Shown here in pieces: positions 24,701 through 34,753 of a DNA stretch of 64,000 bases. The notes beneath the pieces were generated by a model that was not told the DNA's origin, did not search any database, and saw only the letters and a list, made by a program, of their open reading frames with translations. Position 1 is the first letter of the stretch. Every line of letters begins with the position of its first letter. The stretch is from Chondrilla cf. caribensis. Lineage: Eukaryota; Porifera; Demospongiae; Chondrillida; Chondrillidae. Where the stretch lies: contig OZ026558.1 in assembly GCA_964020155.1 (NCBI GenBank), forward strand, positions 2,067,163-2,131,162. Reading direction: 5' to 3'. Position numbers and translations under genes: made by a program.

Positions 24701-27030
24701 ATAGCTGTGGTAATAGATGCACGTCTTAATAAGTGTATGCAAAGTTGTATGTGTAAATGATGGATATATTTTGCTGTCTCGTGTAGAGTCAAAGAATAGT
24801 CCACATGTGCTTAGATATGATTGTTATTTCTTCTGATCTTATATTATGCCTGCGTGAAAGGAGATTCTCCAAACTGTACAAACTTATTCTATACATTTCT
24901 CAACTGATTGTAAATATGCCACACCACTGTGCTGCATGTTCCCGGCTGTACATCCAACAGCAAGACTTCTCCACACGTCCTTTCACAAGTTTCCATCTCG
25001 GGCATTGGCAGGTGCTTTCCTCTTGCTGGAAGTGGGTTGCAATCGTTGGGGAAAACAATTGAAAACTACTTGGACTTGGATTCTAAGATTCTGTTTGTCC
25101 ACGTGGTCTTGTGCATTCTTTTTCTACCTGATACCGAATTTACGTGGTACGATTTGGCAGTAAAATGCTTAGTACACACACGTGTGGAACTGTTAATAGT
25201 CCAAACTCCCTTACTTTCAACTCTACGTATGTTTTTAGCCCGATTACGACGAAGAGCTGCATCAGATGGAAACTTGTGGAAAGAAAAACACCTGTAGAGA
25301 AGTCTTGCTGTTGGATGTACAACCTGGAACAGCACAGCGGTGTGGTATATTTACAATCTGTCGAGAAATAAATACGTACAGTTCCGAAATCTCCTTTCAC
25401 GAAGACAAAATATAACCTATTAACACGTCTTACTATGAGAATCTATACGACGAACACCCTTCGCGACCATTTCCGGTCTTCATGACCGGAAAGGATGATG
25501 TCAATGCGCAATCGGTCTATTGCATATTATGTATTGTAAAAATCAATATACGTATGTCATGGATTTGTGGATTGCATTTTCCTAACAGATGTGATCATAC
25601 CTCCAATAAAAGTGACGTCCGTTGAGAAGTGCCCTTCTTGTTTTCTGGTTACATGGCCCAAACCACTAGGACTAGATAAAACAGGCAGACCATTTAGTTT
25701 GTTCTATGAAGTCAACTGTGCTGAAGTGAAGGGACGTGGAAAATTGGTTGCCATCACAGAAGGTCTAGAGATACGTGTGACTGGTCTGAACTACTCTACA
25801 GAGTATAGATGTTTTGTTACTCCTATCACTTCCCATGGACGTGGCAATGCTAGTAACATTGTTATGAAAGTGACAGGTTTGTTTAATGCCTTCGTTCAGT
25901 TCAAATTTGCTATTTATGCATAATTCTCGATGTTACAGGTAAACCTGATGCGATTCCTATTATTAAACCTCCTGTGACAGTTTTGGACCAAATCCTCACT
26001 CCTGTCATCATATTTCCGATCATTGGTGTTCTTGCTCTACTTGCTCTTTGTCTTTGCTTGTGTTTGTGCATTATGTGCTGCTGTTGTAGATCTTCCAAAT
26101 GGAGCAGCTACAACGTGTAAGTGTATTTGACTCATTTCTACCATACTACATATTATGGCGTATGGCCGTATTACTTTGTGGTATTTTCAATTGCATGTAC
26201 GGACTTATTCTTCAGGTCCAAAGCCGAAAGGAAGTGTAGTGTCATAGCCAGTCCTATGGACCAATGCCTGCTATCTCCTCCCATCACTTTGGAGTGAGTT
26301 CCAATTACGTACAGATTGAAGTATGTATGCATGTACAGAAACACTTATCTATGTACATATATGTTTGGCATATGCATGTCACATACATATATATTATTAT
26401 TACGAAATTTATACAATATATACAGTGCCACCCACTTAATGGATCACAATTTTTTTTGGAAAATTTTGGCCTATTATCTGTTTTGGCCTACTGTCAAATT
26501 CTGTACTAATTACACAGTACAATGTTAATTTCACACAGTAATAATATTATTATTAAATATCAGACGTGAAAAAAAGTTCAGTAAAATGACTTGAGAAGAA
26601 AATGTGCATGTAAACACAGTGTCATCACAAAAGTGCAGTACTAGAACCTTGCGATATTATGCAGATGACACTGTACATGTACGTATACATGTATAGTTAG
26701 AATGATATACTGAATGTAAAAAAATTGTTTCAATGACAATGTTTGGCAAGATGGATGTCAAATAGTTTGGTTCCACTGATGTATGTACATGATACATAAT
26801 TAATTTTGATTAACCTACATGCAGTATAATTATGTATGTAGCCTGTATATATTTTGCACATTTATAACATTGTTACATAATATAAGGTTATTTGAGATGT
26901 TTCTTGTTACCTCCACTGCAGCCCTCTCCCCAAACCAACAAGAAGATGCCACTCTCAGAAGAATGCTGGGGGGAGCAATGGGAGGACAACTGGGGATAGT
27001 TCACCATCTACTTCCTCTGACAATTATTAA
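12753..27030 (+). CDS. NIDO/EGF(x21)/FN3 type I membrane protein, copy A
   Basis: Twenty-eight coding exons, 1,311 residues: 12753-12950, 13232-13552, 13799-14060, 14807-14920, 15167-15289, 15378-15500, 16310-16438, 16539-16643, 16871-16993, 17094-17216, 17293-17421, 17842-17949, 18686-18814, 19088-19195, 19270-19395, 19723-19827, 19992-20126, 20427-20534, 20807-20935, 21230-21334, 22642-22776, 22860-22961, 23039-23161, 23836-23955, 25589-25876, 25939-26116, 26216-26293, 26922-27030. Approximate residues: signal peptide 1-20, NIDO 67-261, EGF repeats 261-1094, FN3-like 1095-1190, membrane span 1213-1236, tail to 1311. All introns are GT-AG and phases agree throughout. The ATG at 12,753 is chosen because it directly starts a signal peptide and is conserved in copy B; the upstream ATG of copy B is not present here. 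Known relatives with NIDO plus EGF repeats are cell-surface or matrix adhesion proteins. The exact role is unknown. Confidence 0.9.
13232..14060 (+). other. NIDO domain exons of copy A
   Basis: Two exons (13232-13552 and 13799-14060) encode a nidogen-like extracellular domain. It shows [10 protein letters not shown], then [10 protein letters not shown] with the acidic strand typical of NIDO, a VATWTNV strand, TFQVVFA and a Cys-containing loop, and closes on [10 protein letters not shown]. In nidogen, alpha-tectorin and mucin-4 this module sits N-terminal to adhesive repeats. The intron between the exons is 246 bp and phase 0. The domain name is established; its ligand here is unknown. Confidence 0.85.
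15535..16283. repeat. 23-bp minisatellite in intron 6 of copy A
   Basis: About 32 units of tgttgagctgtactcagggg plus tgg fill the intron between exons 6 and 7. Variant units (ttaagc, gtattc) recur with a 138-bp higher-order period: gtattc occurs at about 15,681, 15,819 and 15,957, i.e. every six units. The array starts 35 bp after the donor and stops about 25 bp before the acceptor. The same array in copy B is shorter. Confidence 0.9.
21935..22530. mobile_element. Copy A-specific insertion in intron 20
   Basis: This segment has no match in the same intron of copy B (48,304-48,970). It contains two diverged tandem units sharing tttctcgagac, ttttatt(a/g)ctagg, actatagtcaa and tcgatagaagctt (about 22,200-22,300 and 22,377-22,480). 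A short perfect hairpin (gttctgctcactattc / gaatagtgagcagaac) lies at about 22,300-22,340. Ends and target duplication could not be fixed; the element type is unknown. Confidence 0.5.
23284..23458. mobile_element. pogo-like MITE in intron 23 of copy A (first)
   Basis: Ends tcgtggaacctctctatta / taatagagaggttcccctg, with TA on both sides; about 175 bp. Absent from intron 23 of copy B, which is shorter by roughly the length of this element plus its neighbour. Confidence 0.65.
23600..23774. mobile_element. pogo-like MITE in intron 23 of copy A (second)
   Basis: Ends caggggaacctctctattaa / taatagagaggttccactg, with TA at 23,598-23,599 and 23,775-23,776. Same subfamily and orientation as the element 140 bp upstream. 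Absent from copy B. Confidence 0.7.
24437..25524. mobile_element. Fold-back element with THAP-domain remnants
   Basis: Inverted ends read caatagaccgattgcgcatt on both sides and continue inward (gaaatggtcgcgaagggtgt). The arms pair again at about 24,850-25,050 and 25,200-25,405. Both inner arms carry remnants of the same THAP-type zinc finger: [11 protein letters not shown] and SFHKFPS. The right arm (minus) also keeps VCTKHF, the distal C2CH part. The coding frames are broken in both arms. THAP fingers occur in P-element-like and related transposases, so this is a dead fold-back derivative of such an element. It sits in intron 24 of copy A; copy B has an empty intron of about 490 bp. Confidence 0.7.
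25589..27030 (+). other. FN3, membrane span and tail exons of copy A
   Basis: Exon 25 encodes an FN3-like module ([19 protein letters not shown]). Exon 26 carries a juxtamembrane segment and a hydrophobic span running into alternating and then consecutive cysteines (CLCLCLC...CCCC), likely palmitoylation sites. Exons 27 and 28 give a basic then Ser/Thr-rich tail ending SSDNY. The frame of exon 28 is fixed by phase 2 joining and by a 15-bp in-frame indel relative to copy B. A TGA follows exon 27 (26,294-26,296) if its donor is not used, which would give a shorter tail. Confidence 0.8.
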
Positions 27031-27076
27031 CAGATTTGCTTGCATATTATGTTAGTAGTCTACTAGCTCATGAAAT

Positions 27077-27082
27077 AATAAA
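27077..27082 (+). terminator. Polyadenylation signal AATAAA, copy A
   Basis: AATAAA lies 46 bp after the stop codon and is conserved at the mirrored position in copy B (45,027-45,032). Confidence 0.6.
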
Positions 27083-27399
27083 CTGCGCTATAGCTGTACT
27101 CACTCAATGTTTTCCTTTTGTCCAGTAAATAATTATTATGATCCTTGTTATTATTATCATTATTGTCATTATGTATGCTTATCGATTTTGTAATGATCCA
27201 GTAGTGTATGCATGTAATCATTATACATAATTCCAAATTAAATTTATAATTCCTGTTTCAGTTTGTGCTTTGAAACAAAATTAATAATTATGAATATCAT
27301 AAAATTTATCAATTGCAAGTTGCAAAATAAAATATCTTCAATTATGCCATATAATGATAATATTATAATAATAATAATTAAAATAATATTATATTCGGG

Positions 27400-28260
27400 T
27401 TAGCTACAGAGATGGGATTGTTTCAGTTAGTTAATTAGGTCTGTCTAAATCAAGTTGACATGCCCCCTCCCATGGGCTATTAAAAAAGTACGTAGCGTTT
27501 TCTCCCTTATATATGTACAATCTCCCATACATACGAATGTAGCTGAAGATACAGACCACCTATTAAGATGGGAATAATTATTGTTTCCCAAGTTAGTGCA
27601 CAACCCCAGCTAGCCATAATAATATGTCTGTCCAAACTATCACATTGACACACACATTCCCCCTTGAGTTATGCAAAAAGGTGCTTAGCGTTTCCTCACA
27701 TATACTCTCCCATACACTGAAAAAATATTAAGCACCACCAAATGTAGCTGGGGTTATATATAATTACGGGTTAGCTGCAGACGTTGAAAATAATTCAAAT
27801 ATTACTTCACGTCCCCAGCTAGGACTGTTTAAAATATTAAGTTGGCATGCACCCTCCCCCATGAGCTATGCAATAAGGTGCCTAGTGTTTTCTCTCCTAT
27901 ATTCTCCCAATGGCATATTACATTGAAAAAATATTGAACACCTCCAAAATTAATGTAGTTGAAGTTATAAGCCACCTATTGAGATGGGAATAATTCTTTC
28001 GTGACTTAGTTCACATTCCCATCTAGGTCTGGCTGAAATATCAAGTTGACACGCCCCCTCCCAAAAGGAGCTCAAGCTTATAGTGTCTTTTTTCTCCTAT
28101 CTCTCCCATGCATTGATTAATCACTTCCAAATGTACATGTAGCTGTGGCTATGGGCCATGCACACATTAAAATGGGAATTGTTCACAAGTTAGTTCATGT
28201 CCCCGGCTAGGTCATGCCCCTCCCCATGAGCTATACAATAAGGTGCTTAGCATCTCCCAG
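27400..28260. repeat. ~195-bp satellite downstream of copy A
   Basis: Four to five imperfect units share catgcc-ccctccc, gagctat-caataaggtgc, tctcccatacattga, cctccaaatgtagctg and gagatgggaata. Spacing of the ccctccc motif is about 190-200 bp. The mirrored array is at 43,310-44,240. No coding content. Confidence 0.7.
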
Positions 28261-28264
28261 TAAT

Positions 28265-28840
28265 CACATTTAAGCTATAGAATACTAATTATTTTGTCAA
28301 TGTAATAATTATTACAAGAACATTAAATTTTATTATCATTGTTATATTGTTATAATTATAACTTAAAGGTGCATGACATGATTGTGTGGCTAGGTTATAG
28401 TGTTTGGTATGTTGGTGCGAGCACATAATGCTAGTGTACATTGTACATTGTCTCCTGTTTGTGTTACAGATTCCTTGGTAAAGCAACATGACCTTGCAAA
28501 CAGGATTCACAAAGCACTCATTTACAATCCTACGAAGACTTGGAGGTCTTTTCAAAAAGCAACAACTATCTGTATATATGTCCGTACATGGTGGTGACAG
28601 TACTAGTAGCTGTGCTGGTTATAATGTTGGTATGATCATGTGAGTATATCCCTTCCCCCATTATTTTACATTATGTAGTATTTGATGTGCATTATCCCCG
28701 ATTTCCATGCAGTGAGAGTAAAGCCACTGCCTTTGCTAAGGGAAGTCATTAAGACTGGTCAAGGAAAACTTATTCATGATCTCATGCTCATTGAAACACT
28801 TTATTGTATCCATTAATTTTGTCTACGTTGCAAAAATCAG
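28265..28840. other. Arm A-only segment between satellite and arm
   Basis: Present only in arm A; in arm B the satellite runs almost directly into the sequence matching 28,850. It contains an exon-like stretch (plus, about 28,470-28,605) after an acceptor-like gtgttacag, open for about 45 codons to TGA. No partner exon or homology is recognised. It could be an insertion in A or a deletion in B. Confidence 0.3.
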
Positions 28841-29589
28841 ATTCATTCAAAACAGTAAATAAGCTGAATTTCAGTGTGCATGGTTTTAGGTGTCTAACAC
28901 TTATGATGTAATCATTATAATAATATTGTTTTATGCTATTATATATATTGCTGTGACATTTTTTAAACGCTCCAAATAACAATATAATAGAATCAAAGAA
29001 TCACACGTATTGAATGCAAGTAAATGATCTTGAGTCAATCCTGCCTTGCTTGAAGCAACTTTGGAGTTGTCAAGGTTGGATCTGCGTGAGGATCGGCATT
29101 CATGTATGCACATCATTGTTGATCTCAGGAGTTAGTAGGCAAGCCGAATAAGAAACCAATGCACTAGACTGAGTATATATAGGGCCATTGACCAGTTCAG
29201 TGCGTGGTTTGATCTCGATGACATTTGCTGACTAGCGCTGCATGGTTCCTGCTGACTCAGCGGGTGTATGTAGATCACGTGCTTGAATGTTCAAGCGATT
29301 GGGCAGAACCACTATCAAGTCACGCGATTTGCATGTGATTCCCATTCCCTTGAGTACTGGACGGGATGGAGATCTTGGTAAATCTTTTGGCTGTTCCTGA
29401 AGCCTAAAATGAAAGACGTTGCTTCGTGAAATATATCAGCAACCGGCTCACCTACAGTGTGCCTTGTATAAAGTCACTTGCTAAGATTTAACTCAATACT
29501 AGTTTACCCGCTTTCGTTGATCATTATTGGAACATCTACGTATTTGTTTGCGTCCGACTCGTTCCGTCTAGCTATTTAGCAACCATGAA

Positions 29590-29902
29590 CACAGTGATGA
29601 AGACCTTGAGTCCATTCACGAGAAGATATGTTCCATCCTGTCCCAGCTGAGAAACCAGGGCACCCATGCCACTTTCGAGGAGGAATGGAGGAGAGACCAG
29701 CAAGTACGTAGGTCTACTCACTGCTGAGTGGTATTACAATCTAGATTGTGGTGTTCAGTGTTGCATGTACGTGCATACGTGTACTCCTCATGTTGGTTAA
29801 TGTGTCTTGTAGGCATGCCTGCATATACGAAAGTCAAGTACTTTTGTGCGTTTCAGTCAGGATGCTTACATGGCTTGCACTGTGTACATGTCTGTAGGAT
29901 AG
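29590..29902 (+). pseudogene. Small two-exon ORF family, copy 1 (probably broken)
   Basis: Exon-like block ending 29,703 (donor gtacgt) plus 29,813-29,902 (acceptor gtcttgtag, stop TAG). It encodes DEDLESIHEKICSILSQLR and, after the intron, ACLHIRKSS. Relative to the copy at 33.1 kb there is an 18-bp in-frame deletion and a 4-bp shift upstream that breaks the frame. The family is unknown. Confidence 0.3.
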
Positions 29903-30795
29903 TGTTTCAAGTAGTATTTATTGTCAAGTTTTGTATGTGTGTGTGTACAATAGAAAATCTCTACTGTGAACACTTTTCGCCCTTGTTTTATATCCTTATT
30001 ATGGAGGTTTATTCAATTCAGAGGTCATTTAATACACTACAGTACGCTACACAGGAACTCAAAATGGTGCCATTACAGAACTTTCCACAGTTCAGAGTTT
30101 CAACATAGATAGAGTTCCACTACATATACGTAAATAAGTACATAGCTCTATCTATGCACTATGGTGCTAAACTGGGATACAAACTGGACCAGGGTACTAC
30201 ACTGTGTCCATTTTTACATATCATGTTGGTCAGTGTGTTTTGTATGCATGTCTATGTGAATGAAGTGTGTCACGTAAGCTTCAAGTAGGGCAGTAGGGTA
30301 GTTACACAGCCAGTTTTGTATTCATTGTCATTATACGTACGTATGAATCCAGCAAACATGCCTTGTTTTTTGCACTTACAGATATTGATGCTTATATATG
30401 TACCTGTAGATATTTCACTTATTGTGTTAACTAATGTACATACATATGTACATATTTACTTACACACAATGATTGTTCTAAATACATATGTATGTAGTCT
30501 TTTGTGCATAGTTACAACTTAATGCCTCGGTTTCTCCATTCATATCAACAGTACGTGCATACAAACGTTTGACATATGGAGAATCATTCTTGACTATTAT
30601 CAGTAATGTTTATCAAAATGCAATTCACTACAAGTTATGGATGTGTATGTATGTGTGTGTCATCATCTGGTGATTATTGTATGTAATTAGATGGGTACAA
30701 GATGTACTGTAATACTAGTAAGACTACTGTAACAGAAGCTTTAGAAAAAATAGCCATTATTTATCACAAACGTTTGTTAGTTCATTAATTTGTGT

Positions 30796-31878
30796 TCACT
30801 TAGTGCAAACAGCACATGTGAGCTCCTTCTGGGGGTCATAGGGTGGACAGTCAATCCCATTGCAGGTGGCCTCCACGTGGTAGAAAACTGCCCCATTTTT
30901 GTCAGCTACACTCCCAGGAATGGATTCAGGATTTTTGTCAACACATTCATACATTGTTCTGTGGTGGTTGCTTGCATAATATGTTGTCATGAGATATCCC
31001 GAGTACTCCAGTGTCCAGGATGTTGGACATTCATCTCTTGCTGGTAACATGAAGAGTTTAGATCTAGAAGTACAGCAAACTGCACAGGGTACATTGTGTT
31101 GATACACATGTGAAAGTGGAGAGTTTGTTTGAGTTTCGTATTCAGTTCCATGGAGTGGACTGTGCCCTTGTACCCCAGCACGATAGCTGGAATACTTGGG
31201 TTCTTCAGGTAGACAGAGGTAGTTTGCCCCACCTCCAGTATTACTGTACCAGCTCCCAGCAGTAATCCCCTGGTAGACTAGTTCTGTTCCTGGTATGTTA
31301 GGACAGGTTGTATTTCCCCATCTAATGTAGACAGTTCCTCCAGCGGGTGGACCTTGAGGTCCAGGAGGACCCATGGGACCCACGTCTCCCTTCATTCCTT
31401 TATCCCCATCACGTCCATCTTTCCCTGTAGCTCCAGGTGCCCCTGTTAGTCCATCTCTCCCGTCCCTCCCTCTGATGACATCAAGGTTGGGACAAGATGG
31501 ACTAGTATCATCATCGTTGTTATCTTGTCTCTTCACAATTCCACCAGCTCCTGTTGTTAGCAATGACAATATTATTACTGTATGTATGTACATTGAGATG
31601 TGTGTCCAGGTTTTATATGACATTAGACTATGTAGTTTGCTCACAATAAATTTACTGTCCACATACGTACGTACATATGCATAACCTGTTTGTTTGTATG
31701 TACGTATGTATATTGCCATCATACACAGTAGAAGGTACAGTACGAACAGTACATTCACTACTTACATACATAGATTTTGTTTAGTCATTATAGTATACCT
31801 CCCATCCTCACCTTCAGCTAGGTTGGTGATAGCAGAGATGACCACTATGGTAGTGATGAGTATGGCTGGTGTCCTCAT
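30796..31878 (-). CDS. Short-chain collagen C4-like secreted protein, gene 1
   Basis: Two exons, 31878-31812 and 31550-30796 (phase 1 intron of 261 bp), 273 residues. The first exon is a signal peptide (MRTPAILITT...). The mature chain begins near GAGGIVKRQD, which holds a Lys-Arg pair. It has 14 uninterrupted Gly-X-Y triplets (GRDGRDGLTGAP...), then a Cys-rich globular domain with YIRWG, GGGANYLCLP, PCAVC, DECP, LEYSGYLM, FYHVEATCNG, CPPY and the C-terminal LTCAVCTK. This architecture matches the sponge/cnidarian proteins annotated 'short-chain collagen C4-like'. The protein would be secreted and could trimerise into matrix. It is convergent with copy A of the receptor gene and has a TATA element upstream. 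Confidence 0.9.
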
Positions 31879-31993
31879 GGCTGTGATCTGAAATAGCACT
31901 ACCTTTAGTCCTCAATGTATGGAATAATTGTATATGATACGTAACTCTAACTACAAGTACATAAGTATCTGGTGTTATTAGAATCAAGCTTGT

Positions 31994-32001
31994 CTTTTAT
32001 A
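31994..32001 (-). promoter_or_regulatory. Candidate TATA box of collagen gene 1
   Basis: TATAAAAG on the minus strand lies 116 bp upstream of the ATG. It is conserved at 36,471-36,478 (gene 2) and at 40,107-40,114 (relic in arm B, TATAAAAA on plus). Conservation in three copies supports a core promoter. Confidence 0.5.
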
Positions 32002-32437
32002 CTATTAGGTTGATGATGGTGGGGGTGGGCCCCGGGACGGGGGTATTTACCAAGTCAGCAAGTTATCATAGTGTTAGGCTGTGTCAGCTTTGAATTTCCC
32101 TTGCACTTTTGTATGTACTCTGTCACTTGCTATGCTCATTTCTGATGACCTTTTCTATATCCATTAGTGTGTTTCCAGTGTTGTATGATTATTCAAACTT
32201 TAGCAGTATGTAGTATAGCCCTCGCCCACAGTGTGTCTTATTGTGTTATAGTGTGTGTATGTATACATATGTATGCGAATATGTACCTTGATTGAACAGT
32301 GGAATACATACGTATGTTTATAGGTAAAATTACCATACCGGTATTATGATAATTAATTTCATGATGTACATCAAATTGCACTGCGCACAATCTACACAGA
32401 GTGGTTATCTTCTCCTGATGAATCTACGTACATACCA

Positions 32438-32635
32438 TATAGTGGGAAATTTTCTTGTGCCAAAATTTTTCGCGAATGGCTCCAAAAATGAATATTTGCT
32501 GATAAATTTTTCGCAGATGCTGGCCACAGTCATGTGATAGAACCACGAGAACACCTAATTCACAGATTTTATTTTTGCAGATGTTAGGGCAACCGTGAAA
32601 TCTGTGAAAATTTTGTCCCATTAAAATTTCCCACT
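32438..32635. mobile_element. MITE with gtgggaaatttt ends (T1 copy)
   Basis: Inverted ends tagtgggaaattttcttgtg / cattaaaatttcccact enclose about 200 bp rich in AAATTTT and CGCGAA. The same element lies at 37,247-37,442 in T2, so it inserted before the tandem duplication. A similar gtggggaattta end is seen near 532. Confidence 0.55.
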
Positions 32636-32718
32636 GTACGGTAAACTACACACACCTGTAAGACTACTACACCATATACGTATATGTATGATGTTTTAGC
32701 TGTTCACATTTTTGACCC

Positions 32719-32985
32719 TCATTGAGCACAGACAACACACGTGAACTCCTTCTCACAATCTTAGGGAGGACATGGTATTCCATTGCAACATGGCCTCCAT
32801 GTGGTAGAATTGGCCATTGGTGTTACCATTGTTGCCAGGGACGGATTCTGGCTCTTTGTCAATACATTCATAGGTTGTTCTGTAGTGACCTTCAATAAGT
32901 GTGTTGTCATGAGTATTCCTGAGTACTCCAGTATCCAGGTTGTTTGGCATTCATCTCTTGATGGCAAGAGGAAGAGTTTAAATCC
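32719..32985 (-). pseudogene. Collagen C4-like pseudogene P1 (C-terminal fragment)
   Basis: Minus-strand remnant of the Cys-rich domain: RDECQTTWILEYSGIL, TTYECIDKEPESVPG, FYHMEA, CNGIPCPP, then a stop where the intact genes read CPPYDP, and EFTCVVCAQ. At least two frameshifts and one premature stop are visible. It is cut off at 32,985, exactly at the T1/T2 junction. Confidence 0.75.
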
Positions 32986-32990
32986 ATCAC

Positions 32991-33429
32991 TTGCTAAGGT
33001 TTAACTCAATACTAGTTTACCCACTTTCGTTGATCATTATTGGAACATCTTCGTATTTGTTTGCGTCCGACTCGTTCCGTCTATTCAACAACCAGGACCA
33101 CAGTGATGAAGACCTTGAGTCCATTCACGAAAAGATATGTTCCATCCTGTCCCAGCTGAGAAACCAGGGCACCCATGCCACTTCCGAGGCAGAAAGAAAG
33201 GAGAAGTCGCAATGGAGGAGAGACCAGCAAGTACGTAGGTCTACTCACTGCTGAGTGGTATTGCAATCTAGATTGTGGTGTTCAGTGTTGCATGTACGTG
33301 CATACGTGTACTCTTCATGTTGGTTAATGTGTCTTGTAGGCATGCCTGCATATACGAAAGTCAAGTACTTTTGTACGTTTCGGTCAGGATGCTTACATGG
33401 CTTGCACTGTGTACATGTCTGTAGGATAG
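32991..33429 (+). CDS. Small charged ORF, copy 2 (best preserved); unknown
   Basis: Open frame from about 32,991 to 33,230 (GACCAGCAA, donor gtacgt), joined in phase 0 to 33,340-33,429 (acceptor gtcttgtag, stop TAG). It encodes a hydrophobic stretch (YPLSLIIIG), then SDEDLESIHEKICSILSQLR, a Lys/Arg/Glu-rich tail and, in exon 2, ACLHIRKSSTFVRFGQDAYM. No ATG precedes the frame in this copy, so a 5' exon would be needed. Indels between copies are often multiples of three, which hints at past coding. No family recognised. Confidence 0.3.
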
Positions 33430-34275
33430 TGTTTCGAGTAGTATTTATTGTCAAGTTTTGTATGTGTGTGTGTACAATAGAAACTCTCTACTGTGGACAC
33501 TCTTCGCCCTTGTTTTATATCCTTGTTGTGGAGGTTTATTCAATTCAGAGGTCTGTCACAAAAATTTTGGTCTGGCAAAAATTTAGGTCCAGACAGACCA
33601 AAATTCACAATAAATTTGGTCTTTGATACACTACAGTACGCTACATGGGAACTCAAAATGGTGTCATTACAGAACTTTCCACAGTTCAGAGTTTCAGCAT
33701 GGATAGAGTTCCACTACACATACGTAAATACGTACATACCCATATCTATGCACTATGGTACTAAACTGGCCAGGGATACAAACTGGACCAGGGTTCTATG
33801 CAAACTGCGTGCACACTGTGCTCATTGTTACATATACTTATAATGTTGGTCAGTGTGTTTTGTATGCATGTCTATGTGAATGAAGTGTGTCACGTATGTT
33901 TCAAGTAGGGCAGTAGAGTAGTTACATAGCCAATCTTGTATTCATTGTCATTATACATACGTATAAACCAAGCAAACATGCCTTGTTTTTTGCACGTATG
34001 GATATTGATGCTTGTATCTGTACCTGTACATATTTCACTTATTGTATTAACTAATGTACATACGTATGTACATATTTACCTACATTCAATGATTGTTCTA
34101 TAGACATATGTACGTAGTCTCTAGTGCATAGTTACAACTTAATGCCTCGGTTTCTCCATACATATCAACATGTACATGCATACAAAAGTTTGATATGTGG
34201 AGAATCACTCTTGATTACATATGTATATCATCCATGTTTATCAATATGCACTGTACTACAAGTTATGGATGTGTA

Positions 34276-34596
34276 CGGTATGGTGCATGGAAAAGGGGTC
34301 ACTTATAACGGTTCACCTTTTGCCATTCAGTGGTGAAAGGTTAACCGAAATCTGTTATAATTGTAATGGTTAACGTTGAACTATCAACGGCACAGGGTGG
34401 TTATAACGGACATTGCGCTGTTGGAGATTTTAGGCGACAAATGGCTGGAATTTCAAATATTTCTCACGTACGTCACAGTATACGATTGCCACGTCACGAT
34501 TACCTGGTAGAAGGCCAAACCGGTTAACGGTTACCAGCTACGTACCCGTTAACCATTACGTAATAATTACATTCATAAGTCAGGTACATTATCCGA
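34276..34596. mobile_element. T2-specific insertion (~320 bp), type unknown
   Basis: T1 reads continuously across this site (about 30,645) while T2 has about 320 extra bases rich in ggttataacg and cggttaacgg motifs. No clear terminal repeats or ORF. Confidence 0.45.
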
Positions 34597-34753
34597 GTGT
34601 ATATGTATGTGTGTGTATTAGCATCTGGTGATTATTGTATGTAATAAGATGGGTACAAGATGTACTGTAATACTAGTGAGACTACTGTAACAGAAGCTTT
34701 ATAAAAAATAGCCACTATTTATCAGAAAGGTTTGTTAGCTCATTAATCCGTGT

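Larger units (their letters stand above)
12690..32310 (+). repeat. Arm A of large inverted duplication
   Basis: Sequence here is found in reverse complement and in mirrored order at 39,780-57,430. Matching landmarks: exon 1 (12,753/57,364), every coding exon of the receptor gene, the 23-bp minisatellite (15.5-16.3 / 54.1-54.6 kb), stop codon (27,030/45,079), ~195-bp satellite (27.4-28.3 / 43.3-44.2 kb), the block at 29.2-29.7 / 42.6-43.1 kb, and the collagen 5' region (31.8-32.3 / 39.8-40.5 kb). Homology starts abruptly at the 5' edge of exon 1; upstream sequences of the two copies do not match. Confidence 0.9.
29475..32985. repeat. Tandem duplication unit T1 (collagen block)
   Basis: Unit T1 (29,475-32,985) is repeated directly as T2 (32,986-about 37,790). 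T2 starts with tcacttgctaaggtttaact, matching 29,475, and both units then carry the charged small ORF, a degraded MITE, a collagen gene on the minus strand, a gtgggaaatttt MITE and a collagen pseudogene. T2 is longer mainly because of insertions near 33,558, 34,276, 35,538 and 36,717. Confidence 0.8.

Noticed and set aside
26294..26509. Alternative end of copy A at the TGA following exon 27
   Set aside because: The TGA overlaps a consensus donor (gtgagt), and the next exon joins in phase and is conserved with an in-frame indel in copy B.
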